From positions 310,001 to 374,000 of the forward strand of contig NW_026251727.1 in assembly GCF_025024155.1 (NCBI RefSeq): DNA of 64,000 bases, in the 5' to 3' direction. A program made the translations under genes and the position numbers. The stretch's first letter is position 1, and every line of letters begins with the position of its first letter. Source of the stretch: Gamsiella multidivaricata (Eukaryota > Mortierellomycota > Mortierellomycetes > Mortierellales > Mortierellaceae). The notes below the pieces were generated by a model that saw only the letters and a program-made list of their open reading frames with translations, was not told the DNA's origin and searched no databases. Positions 34,270 through 45,310 of the stretch are shown here, piece after piece.

Positions 34270-34558
34270 ACAATCCCCATTGCAGCAGCAAGCATCTTAC
34301 CTGCAGCCAGTAGCTCAGCATCAATTGCCGTTGGCATTGCAGCAGCAGGCGTATCAGCCTACATCGTCGTACACACAATACGCCGGCCAGCAGAACAAGG
34401 CCCTAGGAGCACAGGACGACGAGGTTGTGCAGGTCATCAAGTTGAATCGGGCGCAAAGTGTGATCCGCTCAGCATCGCCGTCGACCAGGATCTATACCCA
34501 GGGAAGCATCACCCCCGCAGTGCCATCGTCGCTCGCTGAGCAACTCGAACTCGCTTAG
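32755..34558 (+). CDS. Divergent septin-type GTPase with a Gln-rich tail
   Basis: Exons 32755-32776 and 32922-34558, 552 aa; the 145-nt intron (GTAAGG, TATAG) keeps phase 1. Septin ancestry is visible: P-loop GDTGIGKS at 19-26, DFVGYG at 144-149 in the place of the G3 DTxG motif, LKPVDIVFMKRIMNHVNLIP before the septin-type G4 AKAD at 251-254. It departs from normal septins: a disordered insert of about 115 residues between P-loop and G3, the Thr of G3 missing, and a C-terminus of Gln/Glu/Pro repeats with a run of about ten Gln instead of the usual coiled coil. Septins polymerise at membranes and septa; this one may not hydrolyse GTP normally and could be a specialised partner. The start was chosen by splicing, since an internal ATG at 32789 would place intron sequence in the protein. 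Confidence 0.8.
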
Positions 34559-35076
34559 CACAGGCGCGGAATAGAGTGCGATATGCACGATTTTGTTTAT
34601 TGTCTAGACAGATACCGAAAGTGGAACAAGAAAGCGAAAGGAATGAAGGAAATACCACTCCGATAATACAATAAAAGGCGTTACTCCATGATGACCTCTT
34701 TGTGTATGTCTCTCCTCTGGCCGCAGCAGCTGAGGGAGCGTGTGGCCGTAGTCGTTTGGAGTTCATTTTCGTCCTGTGCGTGTAATCAGAAAAAAAAAAT
34801 GGCTTGAAAACAAGATTTTGGCGATGACAGCCAAATGTGCCAATAATGGGTCGACCCTTGTGTCTCTTTTCTCTTTCTCTTTCTCTTTCTCTTTCTCTTT
34901 CTCTTTTCTTCTACTCCATCCCTTCCCCTCTCTTTATTCATCAGCAGTAACAGCAACAGCAGCGACACCAACAACAACACCAACACCAACACCCAACCTC
35001 AGGAGCCTCTTTGTTACCGCCACTTAACACCTGTAGTCTCGTCCTCGTCCATCATCCCCCCACCATATTAACAACC
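34559..35076. other. Intergenic spacer with a CTCTTT repeat
   Basis: A hexamer repeat of CTCTTT at about 34868-34906 is followed by C/T- and CAACA-rich leader sequence of the next gene. No coding region seen. Confidence 0.6.
34868..34906. repeat. CTCTTT hexamer microsatellite
   Basis: About six tandem copies, in the pyrimidine-rich upstream region of the Pom33/TMEM33 gene. Confidence 0.8.
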
Positions 35077-37234
35077 ATGCCCGCTGCTCCCTTGACTCTC
35101 AGTGAACGTCTGCAGGCCCTCGTCAAGGTAACACTCGTCACCACCGAAAAAAAGCATAGTAAAGCAACAGGATGACCCCTCAGCACTGCCGTACCCTGCC
35201 CTATCTACTGTTCGTCAACGAGCATAAAGAGGCGTACGCAGACATACACACACACATACCCCGACGTCTTCAGTTGTTAAGTCTGGATGATGGATATTGT
35301 GAGCCAGCAACGATTCTGGCGCAAACACGACGCGCGGCTTTAACGCGTGCTGGCTCTTTTCTTTCCTTTTTTTTTTGATCAGCTAAAAGGGAATGACCAA
35401 CAAACTGAGACGCATAAAGGACACCAGCAGCCAGATGACGACAAACCCCCCAGAACAACCTCAAAAGCTTGATCTGCAATCGTCACTTTTGCATTCTCAC
35501 CAACAGTACGCTGTTCTCTTCATTCGCCTTTTTTTTTTTTTTTTCTTCTTCTGAATAGGGCCCTCAATTTGTGTGGTGGTTAGGCCATGTCATGATGCTG
35601 GTCTGCACGTCAATGTATCTGCCCTACTGGGTCACGTTCAACTCCAAGGCCGGAGCGCATTGGTACTCGCGCGCCTTCTTTGGTGCCTTGGTCAGCTACA
35701 GCGTTGTCGTGTACAAGTCTTTCCCTGTAAGTCCCATATCTGATTGCGTTATTGATGCTATACTGGGGGGAGCATTGTTTGGGGTCAACTCGAAGGCTGG
35801 GCAAGTGAATCTGGTATACAATGTACTATTTCTTGGCAGAGACAAATATTAGAAGACTCCTTGTGTCGATAAAGTGTGGACAGAAAAGGGAAAAAGAAAA
35901 AAAAAAAAAAGGCATTACGGAAATGCGCGCAGTGAGGTTGCACCTTTCGATCGTCCAACGAGGTTGTTGTCCGCCCACCTGAGCAAAGGATGAGGCGTAA
36001 AAATGGACGTTATTGAGAACCGATCATAGTTTCTGCCCTCGCACACCGACCCTTGGCAGGACAACATCGTTTTGAGAGCAGGAATTGCACGCCGAAAAGG
36101 AGGGCAAATAAATTGCCCAAATTCGATTTATTTGTGGGCTTGGCCTTCTTGGCAAATGCTGGGTTCTCAGCGCATGCCACCTTTGTAGCAACACCGACAG
36201 CAGAAGAAACCAACGATCACTTTACAGGAAGGAGCATATGGACCGTGATCCGGATGCAGGGACGCGCGGAAAGACACACAACTAACCCTTTTCATTCGTA
36301 TTTTTTGAATTGTTTTTTTACTGTATAGGCCATCCAATTCACGGCACAATTCGCGCAGACGCTCTTCAGCGAGGTATTCCAATCTCGCAGGCAACATGAA
36401 CGACTGTACTACTGCTATATATTGACGCAGGCAAGCTGATATCTTATTTCCGACACGATCTTATCCATCATAATAGGAAAATGTCCAGTACCTGCTGATG
36501 GCTATCTTTTGGTGGAGATCCACTCCTATGCTCGGTAGGTGGATGCGACTGAACGGATCTCGACACCAGGGCAACACTTGCAGGTAGACAGTAGAACTAA
36601 CATCCCACTCTTTCCTTCTTTCCCCGTTGGAAATTAGCGCCTATGATCCCCTACGCCATTTTTGCGTTCTTTAACTCTCTCAACTACACAAGGACAAACA
36701 TCCTCCCCGCCTTCTTCCCTGCTCCTGTCGCTGGCACGAATCACCCCACCCATGCTCAGGTTGCAGCGATCTCTCGCAAGATCCAGGTCTGGACCGAAAA
36801 GAACCATGCCACCGCCATGGCCTTTGTTGCCTATGTTGAGGTCATCGGTGTCATGGGTTCCTTGATCTTTGGTGCCATCACGTAAGTCTCCAGAAGACTC
36901 GGGAACTATGAAGCAATTGAAAGTAGACAACCCTTCTCATGTTGCCAATCAAAATGTTCATGGGATTTACTTGTATAGGTTCCAGTCGTCGTTCTTGTCG
37001 CCTATTGTGTACGCCAACTTTTTGCGCTTCCGCTACTTCTTCTCTCTTCACACGCGTGCGGCGTTCGCGCTGATCCGTGCCCGTCTCGATAACCTGATTC
37101 TGCCCCCGGGTGGTAACTCGAAGATTCCACCTTTTGCTGCGCAGGCGTACACGACGATCCGTGGGGCGATCACACGATTCGGTCAGGCTGCGGTTCAGCA
37201 GCCCGCTGCTGGCGCACATGCTCGCGCGCAGTAA
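35077..37234 (+). CDS. POM33: Pom33/TMEM33 family membrane protein, six exons
   Basis: Exons 35077-35127, 35559-35726, 36329-36373, 36477-36534, 36638-36881 and 36979-37234 give 273 aa, normal for the family. These proteins sit in the ER and nuclear envelope, where they shape tubules and help distribute nuclear pores. Seen here: an N-terminal hydrophobic pair (FVWWLGHVMMLVCTSMYLPY and FFGALVSYSVVVYKSF), a third segment in exon 4 (ENVQYLLMAIFWW), the conserved PMIPYAIFAFFNSLNYTR, another span in VAYVEVIGVMGSLIFGA, and a basic C-terminal stretch with FLRFRYFFS. Introns 1 (431 nt) and 2 (602 nt) are much longer than others in the window. All phases match. Family assignment rests on this pattern of membrane segments and conserved stretches. 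Confidence 0.85.
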
Positions 37235-37835
37235 AAAGACTTCGAAAACAAGCGGAGTCTGTTTTTTCGTTTTTTTTTTTTTATAGTGATTGGAAGTGTA
37301 TGTTGTCGCGTGTTGATTAGAAAGATGAACTGACGACAAAGACAAGGACAGTGGTGATGTTTGAAATAAATGACGATCGCGTTCCTTATTTTTTTTTTTT
37401 TATTTCTTTCCCAATTGTGTGGTGCCAGGAATGGCGGATGTTGTTGAAAGACTCTTTTGTGGAGGAGTCATGCATGGATATCCTGTACGGAATTAATGTT
37501 CTATCAATGTGTACAAAGAGTGAAAGACATATTTTCTCTCTCTCTCTCTCTCTCTCTCTCAAAAAGAAAAAAAAAACGATCGTGGTGAAGCAATGAATGT
37601 CGGTGTTGTCTGCCTTTCTTTTCTCTCCGCTTTTCGTTTTTTTGCTCGTACTTTATATCCCATCTTGATCCCTACAGGATACATCCTCATAATATGCTCA
37701 AGAAAGACACAATCCATCAATGCACCCAGTCGTCTCGCGCTCACCATAACGATGTGAAGGTGAAAGAAAAGGAAAAAGACAGAAACGTCTGGTATCATAG
37801 TAAATGCGTAGACATTTGTTTGTTTGAATGGGATG
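37235..37835. other. Intergenic spacer with a TC repeat
   Basis: Contains AATAAA near 37364, a possible poly-A signal for the Pom33 gene, and a (TC)13 run at 37535-37560. No coding region seen. Confidence 0.5.
37535..37560. repeat. (TC)13 microsatellite
   Basis: Perfect dinucleotide run, 26 bp, followed by an A-rich stretch. Confidence 0.9.
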
Positions 37836-37843
37836 TATATATA
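37836..37843 (+). promoter_or_regulatory. TATA box of the gene at 37893
   Basis: TATATATA, 50 bp upstream of the ATG, implying a short 5' UTR of about 20-30 nt. Confidence 0.5.
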
Positions 37844-37892
37844 GCACAGTAGATGGATTTGGGGAACATTTTTTCTAACCAAAGTTTTCAAT

Positions 37893-40337
37893 ATGCTTTT
37901 TACGACGCGTCGCATCGCGTCGTGGGTAGTTCGACAGAAGGTTAAGCCTGTGCTCTGGAAGCGCCAGCGCAGTCTCCAGCAACAACAGCAACAACAGCAG
38001 CAGCAGCAGAAACAGAAACAGTGCCGAGATACTGACCTCAGGACCAAAGCTAACACCAACACGAGCGCGTCTTCAGAAACGAATGTGACATCTCATCTCC
38101 TGCATAGTGTGCCAACCACCCGAATCACCGATACAGCCATAGAAAACACCACCGAAGCATCTCGAGAACACGATGTGAGGACAACGCCTAAGGATGGAGA
38201 AACTGGTGCTGGAATGGGACCTTCGCGAGGGGTGCAGCCTCGGGTGGTCCACTTTTCAAGGATGGACGATGTCCTGAGGGAGTATGATGCCGCTAGACGA
38301 GGTGATTGCCAAGCAAGTGCCAACGGGCAAGACCCGCTCTCTGAATCAATCCCAGTCCCAGCTCAAGCCTATAGCGCTGATGAGGAAGCCGTCAACGACG
38401 ACGAAGGCGCCGATGTAGACTGGACGGAACGCTATATCGAGCTTCAGATCAATTACAAGGACATCCTTGGAGCATTACATTTTACGCTGTCCCGGAATAT
38501 TCATCAATTGCTCTTAGATCACCGGCATGCGGTACGACAGCTTCAGGGACAGATGTTCAGAGTGATCGCGGGAATGGAGCCGTTGTTGTCAGATGTGGTG
38601 TATGATATGGTGATCCCGAAGATGACAAGGGACTTGGAGTCGCAAAGGAGGTGTTGTAAAGGTGTCGGAAGAGCGTTGAGGAAGGAGCTGAAAGGTGAGA
38701 TGTTGACGTTGCGGACGGCCGAGAATGATTTTGGTCAGATCCAGCAGGAAGAGGCGGTGGAGGAGGAGGAAAGAGATAATGAACAGGTGGATGAGAATTG
38801 GACAATGTTCGGGTGGAGTCCCCAGCAGTGTCCGTTCGCGAGTCCGTATGAGGCATCTGTAGCCCGAAATCGGATCCTCGCAGAGAAGAACGAAGGTAAA
38901 GGGGAACAGGGTGCAGAGCAACCACAGGGAGGAGGCAGTGGGCCTCCTCACAGTATCAACACGGCACGACACCATGCCAGTTCGCGGGCTTCCGCCCTAG
39001 ATTCCTCCTCCTATACCTGTAGCAACATTGGGACACAGAGTCAACGAAGAACACGGAATCCTGCTGCCACAAGATCGGGTCCCAGTCTTGCGCCATCTAT
39101 TACACCAGCTAATAGTCGCTCTCCTTCTTGCCATACGGGTACATCCCGCTCACGAGCACGAACACACAATGCTTCTCACAATCTCTCACACGGGTCCAAC
39201 TCGAACTCACGTCGTGACAGAAGACGAGATAAACGGTATGGTGCAGTCATTGCCACTTCGTCAACTTCAGGCACAGCACCCCAGGCAGTAATCAAGCACG
39301 TTACGAACTTCTTCCAAGGCGGAACACATCATCACTACGGCACCACTCCCTGTCGCGGGCATGAAAGGCACCGTCGCAATATATATGGAGGTCCTATAAA
39401 CGACACCCACAACGACAGCGACAGTGATGATGATGACGACCTGCAGCGCCATTTGCGGTCTTATCCCAGGCGTCCCAAAACATCGCGTGGCCGGTACTCT
39501 GAAGAATACGCCTCTGATGATAGTATCGAGCCCTCCTATCAAGATCCACGGGTTCAGAACCTAGGTCGCTCACACGCATCCGCCCATGCTCTCGTAAACC
39601 CTCTCAACAAAGACAATGCCGGCAGTGAACATGATCCGTTTACGATAGATCTGAATCCCAACAACCACCTCATTTCGTCCCTGCCTTCGGCCACACGCCC
39701 CAGCGACAGCGGCAGCGGCAGCAGCGACGAAGGCCGTGGGGCACAAAACACTCTGCACCATAAATCCCCGACCGCCGACGACTACGAGAACTGGCCGCTA
39801 GTCTTCCGTGAAGATCTGGCCCGTGCCCAACAGGACCATATCCCCGAACACGAGACCTCGGACGAGGATCCTCTTTACAGCAGCACCCCAAGCAGCGGCG
39901 GAGCTAATTTAACGAATCCTCCGAGGGAATGGATTCGCCAGTCCCATGTTCGTGAGACAACTCTGATCTTGGAGGGTCGGCGGAGCGAAGCGACGGAGGT
40001 CCGAAGGAACCGCGTGGCCTTGCGTGAGAAGTCTTTCGCCTTAGTCACAGGAGTAGCAGGGGCAGAGTTCGGCACATTCGGCCAGGTTACGGAACAGGGC
40101 GAGAAGAGCATATCGGCTATGGTTTCAGAAGCAGAATCCGGTGCATGTAGACAAGGCAAGAAGAAGAAGAAAAATGAAAAGAGTTTTAAAGCAAGGCTCC
40201 GTCTGGGTAGGATTAGAGGCGGTCTTCTTGACCACAAAAGATCAGGGATCCGGAGGAAGACCCATCGGCTAAAGCTCTGGAGCACGCTTGGGTTACTCAG
40301 GAGAAGAGACCCAAGAAGCAATAAGGTCAGAAAGTAG
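37893..40337 (+). CDS. Unknown 814-aa protein, polyQ N-terminus, disordered
   Basis: Not recognised. A single exon of 814 codons behind a TATA box. The N-terminus (MLFTTRRIASWVVRQKVKP) is basic, amphipathic and lacks acidic residues, like a mitochondrial presequence, but this is weak. An eleven-Gln run follows. The only part that looks folded is about 165-270, a helical region (YIELQINYKDILGALHFTLS to KMTRDLESQRRC) that could form a helical bundle. The rest is Ser/Arg/His/Asp-rich, with DSDSDDDDDL and RRDRRRDKRY stretches and a very basic C-terminus (KKKKKNEKS, then RLGRIRGGL). No membrane span or enzyme motif. Its stop lies 255 bp from the stop of the importin gene, convergently. Confidence 0.7.
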   Translation: MLFTTRRIASWVVRQKVKPVLWKRQRSLQQQQQQQQQQQKQKQCRDTDLRTKANTNTSASSETNVTSHLLHSVPTTRITDTAIENTTEASREHDVRTTPKDGETGAGMGPSRGVQPRVVHFSRMDDVLREYDAARRGDCQASANGQDPLSESIPVPAQAYSADEEAVNDDEGADVDWTERYIELQINYKDILGALHFTLSRNIHQLLLDHRHAVRQLQGQMFRVIAGMEPLLSDVVYDMVIPKMTRDLESQRRCCKGVGRALRKELKGEMLTLRTAENDFGQIQQEEAVEEEERDNEQVDENWTMFGWSPQQCPFASPYEASVARNRILAEKNEGKGEQGAEQPQGGGSGPPHSINTARHHASSRASALDSSSYTCSNIGTQSQRRTRNPAATRSGPSLAPSITPANSRSPSCHTGTSRSRARTHNASHNLSHGSNSNSRRDRRRDKRYGAVIATSSTSGTAPQAVIKHVTNFFQGGTHHHYGTTPCRGHERHRRNIYGGPINDTHNDSDSDDDDDLQRHLRSYPRRPKTSRGRYSEEYASDDSIEPSYQDPRVQNLGRSHASAHALVNPLNKDNAGSEHDPFTIDLNPNNHLISSLPSATRPSDSGSGSSDEGRGAQNTLHHKSPTADDYENWPLVFREDLARAQQDHIPEHETSDEDPLYSSTPSSGGANLTNPPREWIRQSHVRETTLILEGRRSEATEVRRNRVALREKSFALVTGVAGAEFGTFGQVTEQGEKSISAMVSEAESGACRQGKKKKKNEKSFKARLRLGRIRGGLLDHKRSGIRRKTHRLKLWSTLGLLRRRDPRSNKVRK

Positions 40338-40592
40338 CAAAACGCAAACAATGCGTCCATAACAGTTCCATTAATGAAGGAACATAAAAAGACGCGTCGA
40401 GGACGCGTCAAGGCGCGTGAAAGAGCGTGAAAGGGAGACTGAGATGCGAATGCATTTATTATTTTTGTATTTTATTATATTGTGCAGTGTGTGCCTTGTT
40501 TGCGACTTGGAAGATGCTTGTTCTGGAGTGCTTGCTATTGGCTTTTTTTGTTTTTTCTTGGTATATCATGTTAAACAACAGTACGGCGTCCT

Positions 40593-43500
40593 TTAGGCTT
40601 CGCCAGCAGCGGCTTCAGTAGCAGCTTCGGCATTCGCCTTGGCGACCTGCAGCAAATGCATCACGTACGCCTGCTGCTCGGCCGTCAACGCCTTCGTGAG
40701 CTCATTGTACGATGCAGGGTTGTGCTGCTGGAGCCCTGTGAAGACCTCACCGAAAACAACATATGGATCCAGGTCATCCAGAGGCGACTCAAAGTAGATC
40801 TCCTCCTCTAGATCGTCAGCATCATCTTCATCCTCATCCTCCTCCGCATCGTCATCCTCTTCCTCGCCATCCTCTTTGGCGGCGCTCTTCTTCGCTGCTT
40901 GCTGAGCCAGGTACTCGAGATATTCGTGGCCCTCGTCATAGACATCTTCCTCGTCGTCGACCCAGTCCTCCTCAATACCTTCCTCGTCAGAGGCGAGCGC
41001 CTTCTCCAGAGCAGTCTGTCCTTCCTCATCCTCATCGTCATCATCCTCGTCATCTTCATCCTCGTCGTCCGAGATGATGTTATACATTTTTTCCATCTCC
41101 TTGCGCTCTAATGAACATGAAAAAATGGCGGATACCGTTAACAGATTGTCGTTCGAAAATATGAGCTCAAGAGAGAATAGACGTTTAAAAGATGCTTACT
41201 GGCAAGAGCGGTGGGAAGACCCTCAAAGTTACGGATAATTCCGTTTAACACCTGAGGCCATGCGCTCTGGAGCGTGGCGGGCAACTGCTCGACAGGGACA
41301 TTGATAATAGCGCACAGGGCAAAAATCGACAGCTTCTTGTCGTGCACGCGCGAGAACTTGTCCAGGTTCGCGAACCAGACCTCAAAGAAGCGCTGAGTCC
41401 ATCCGTTCTCCTCCAAGAGACGCAGGGTCACGGGCGCATTGTAGTATAGAGCGTTCATTACAACCTCAGTAGCCTGGACACGGAACTCGACCGTCTGGAT
41501 GCCCTCCTCGGGAGCCAGATAATGGAAGATCAGATTTAGGATAGGGGCAACATACTTGTCGACGTGGCCACGGCAATTCAGCATGAAGGACTCGGCCAAC
41601 TTGCAGGCGCAGACGCGATCGTTCTCACCGAGACGGTCGCTCTTCATCACTGTCTCGATGATATCGTAAATCGTGTGCTGCACATTCTCGTTCGTGCAGA
41701 ACACCTCCTTGCCATAGGAGATGTAGTTGTCGATCGATGGCAGCATCTCCTCCATAAAATCCAGTGCCGACTCCTTGAAGGTCTTGTAGATCAGCTCAAA
41801 GACGCCCCACATATTGACTGAGATGGCCTTAGCGGAGAACGTGCAACTGTCAATGATTTCGAAAACGCCATCAAACAGGTCAATGATCGCGTTCTGTAGT
41901 GTGAACGTAATCACGGGCAAAAGTGCAATCTCGAGCTGGTTCAACACCTCGGGTGTGCTCTCCAAGCTCAAGATCAGGGTGCCCATGGTCTTGAGAACAC
42001 CCATGGCAGCCATCGTCTTGTCAGAGGCCTCGTCGATGGCGCGGTCTGAAACGTCCTCCAAGCCATCAGCACTGGGACCCATATCGGCGCAGATGCGCAA
42101 GAAGGTGTCACGCAACTGCTCACACAGCTGCACAGCAAATGGCGCTAGATCCTGAGCAAATACCTCTACGAACTCATCCATGACCTCCGAGAGTGTGTCA
42201 ACGTCGATCTGGTTGGTAATAGACAAGAGCTCGTGCATGATGAACTGGAGATGAGGCTTCATGGCCTCGCGAACGTCATCATGGCGGATCATGGGGCGAA
42301 GGGCCAAGGCAGCAGTGACCTTGACAGGAAGTTGGCTATCGCGAAGGCTCTCCATCAAGCTGGTGAAAGCGATAGCGACATTGTTGGAATCCTCAAAGTC
42401 CAGCTCACTGAAGTGGTTAATCATTTCACAGGCCTATGCGTAATATACAAAATGAATAACGAGCGTTAGTCAGAAACAATTTTAGACCTGCATAGCACGC
42501 ATCTCTTCTTGCTCGGGCCAACATACACGAGCGCGGAGGAATGGGAACTGGCTCTTGAACTCTGGAAAGACGTGGTTGACAATAAAGGGCTCCATGCTCT
42601 GGGCCAGCGATTTCTATACAGCGGAGCAAATTAAAAAATTCAAAAGGCGTCAGCAAGGATTTTGAATATTAAAGACACGAATGTGTGTGTTTGTGCGCCG
42701 GGACTTGCGCTCACCTTGCGGAGGATCAGTGGGGCCAAGGCTCCAATCATGACCAAAGCACCATCCTTCTCCCTAGGATTCTTGGCCTCTGCAGGGGACT
42801 CATTGTACTTCTGAAGAACATTGTTGACGAGGGAAAGGACTTGCATAAAGGCATTCTGCCTGTAGCGAGCCATGACGGTCATAAAGTTGGTCGCTGCTGT
42901 TGAAGGGCTGCTGAAATCCTCAAGGACATCTATTGGAAGTAATGAGCATTGTATTTAACAATCAATGAGGTTGATGGAGGTCCTTTCTTTCATACTGAAA
43001 AGGCAAGACTGGGGTTGCTCTTACCAATCTTGGCATGAACATATTCGACGGGATCATCGATCCAGAGCGCTTCATCTGCTTGTGTGAAGCACAGTTGAGG
43101 GAACACAAAGTGCGTGATCAAAGTCTCGGAGTGGGGCTTCATCAATGACCACATGTGCTTGTCCTTGACACTGTTCCGCGAATATAAAAAAGGCCCCAGG
43201 AATCATATTAGTCCATATTGTTGAAGTTACTGAGTGTACAATCTTCATGATCAAATTTGGCCAAGACAGTACCTCTCCTCGAAAAAGTTACCCATCAAGC
43301 AGAGGACGCGAGGGCTGAGCCACGCTTGCTTAGCAACCCAGAGTTCGACTTGCTTCATATATGCGGACAAAATGTTGGGCGCAAAGTTGTGGACAAAGCC
43401 GGTGGCAAAGGCCTTGAACTTCGACTCCGAAGTCAAAGCAGTAGGGTTTCCGTAACGAGTGTAAATACGGTTCAGGCATTGGTATGCCCATCTCTTCGCC

Positions 43501-44755
43501 TTCCACCAGGGGTGCTTCTCCAGCTCTTCTAAATCTGTAGGAAGACCCTCGGTAGGGACTGGCTTCTCGACCATTTGAATGAAGAGGGTACCCCAAGGAA
43601 CGAGGGACGAGTTATCGCGGAGGCGCTCCGAGAGGTCCAGCTGAATAGTGTGGTGGTAGCACTTGAAGATGATCTTGAGCATCTCCGCGGCCTCGACGTT
43701 GTTGGCAGAGACCAATCCAGTGCCGATTTGCTGAATGGTCGGGAAGAAAGTAGCAATAATCTCCTCGACGGGTTCGCGATCCGAAACTTTGAATCTTATA
43801 ACAAGGGTTTTCACACAGGATGATGATGAGAAAGTCAGTCAGAATACTTTTTGTGGCAGCAACGCACGGTATTTCAGCTGAAGAACATGGCAAGGACATA
43901 CTTGTAGACGCGAGTAAGTTCCTTCAACGCCACCAATCCAACGTAGACAATCTTGGGATCCTGTGACTGAAGCAGGGCCTGGACTTGGCTGGGATAGCCT
44001 GGGTATTTGGCGGGAAAGTCGTTGGCGAGAATCACTCCGAGAACAGTAATCAGCTGAGTGCTATTTTGTCGATCAAGAAAGTAAATGAAAGAAAGTCCCT
44101 ATATTAGCAAACGCTCTTCTGTGCATGATGGACGACAGTCTACTGGTCGAGGGAAGGTTGCCTTACCGGACGACTGGAGGAGTGCTGGCCAAGAGTTGAA
44201 GAATGTTGCTCTTGATGGTATCCCTGTCACCCTCAGAGATCTTGAGGTGCTCGGGTGCAGACTCTGACTCGAACCAGTAGCGCTTGATGGCATTCTTAAA
44301 GTAGATTGATGCTACAGTGGCAATGTGTTGTATAGTATGAATAACCTTGTCATTCTCCCACGCCAACTGTGCCCACCGAAGGTAAAGTTCACGCGAGCAC
44401 TTACCAGCCTGGCGCACATGCATATCTGACTCTTCAGATCCGATGATCTGCATGGACGAAAGAAGGGTGCCCTGAGTGCCCTCGAGCTACACAATAAAAA
44501 AAAATAAAAAAAAAAAAACGACAGAGGAAGCGCGTTAATAACACATAACCTGACACGCATTTTCAAGAGAAAAAGACCCTTGCGGTATTTACGATATCCA
44601 CGCGACAAGTAAGCATGTGTCTATGTGGGGATTCGAGAACGTGTTCCCAGGAGCGTGATCAGTACCTGCTTTAGCTGCAACTCAGCCTGCATGCGGACAT
44701 TGGTGTCCTGCTGGAATGTGGCCTGGAACAGGCTGTAGAGTGCTTGGATGTCCAT
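40593..44755 (-). CDS. IPO7: Importin-7/8 type karyopherin-beta, ten exons
   Basis: Exons 44755-44666, 44486-44405, 44311-44167, 44062-43901, 43794-43273, 43170-43025, 42929-42715, 42613-42527, 42433-41200 and 41107-40593 give 1065 aa, close to importin-7/8 and yeast Nmd5/Sxm1 (about 1040). These Ran-dependent carriers bring ribosomal proteins, histones and other cargo into the nucleus. The N-terminus (MDIQALYSLFQATFQQD) and the exon 2-3 region (SDMHVRQAG, ASIYFKNAIKRYW) form the importin N-terminal domain. HEAT-like helices follow, with conserved MKPHSETLITHFVFPQLC and DDPVEYVHAKI. A long acidic stretch at ~900-990 and the C-terminal FESPLDDLDPYVVF are hallmarks of the importin-7 branch. Every intron is GT-AG and in phase. 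I cannot tell Nmd5 from Sxm1 orthology by eye. Confidence 0.93.
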
Positions 44756-45310
44756 GACTTCAGTCGTTTGCAGATCTCCTTGAATTTGAATGAATAGAAC
44801 AACAAAGGTGATGATCCGCAAATGAAAAGAAGGGATGGAGAGGAGAAAAGGTGTGAAGAAGGACGAGGAGTGGCGAGGAGAAGTGAGCCATGAAGGCAAC
44901 ATAAAAAAAAAAAGAAAAAAAAAAAAACATAGCCGTTGAGTGGCAGTCACCCTCAGGGGTAAGCCAAACAACGCGTATGTTTAGTACGGAGAAGGGTCGC
45001 ACGTTTGTTCTCTACTAATCTCCCTCCTCTTTCTTTGAAAGATGCTCCTGGCCGGCAACCAGTTCTTTGTGCGCAATTACCAGGGAGAATGCTGTGCGGT
45101 TCCTGCCCTGGAACCGCGTTAACCATAATTTATATCATATGACGGGAATGGTTGCTGCCACGCAAGGGACTGTTTCACAGTTAAGGTTCCTATCTGTTGA
45201 GTCAACCCAAAAGAGGAGATCAAAACTGTGCGGGGGCATAACACCTCTTCCTTTCCTTCCTCTCTCCCCAACCAACTCATTCGTCTCATCCGCTCACTCA
45301 CTCAACAAGA
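44756..45310. promoter_or_regulatory. Shared divergent promoter region
   Basis: 555 bp between the importin ATG (minus) and the DLD2-type ATG (plus), so both promoters must lie here unless one leader extends further. A-rich runs near 44900-44930; C/T-rich from 45228 before the plus-strand start. No clear TATA seen. Confidence 0.6.
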
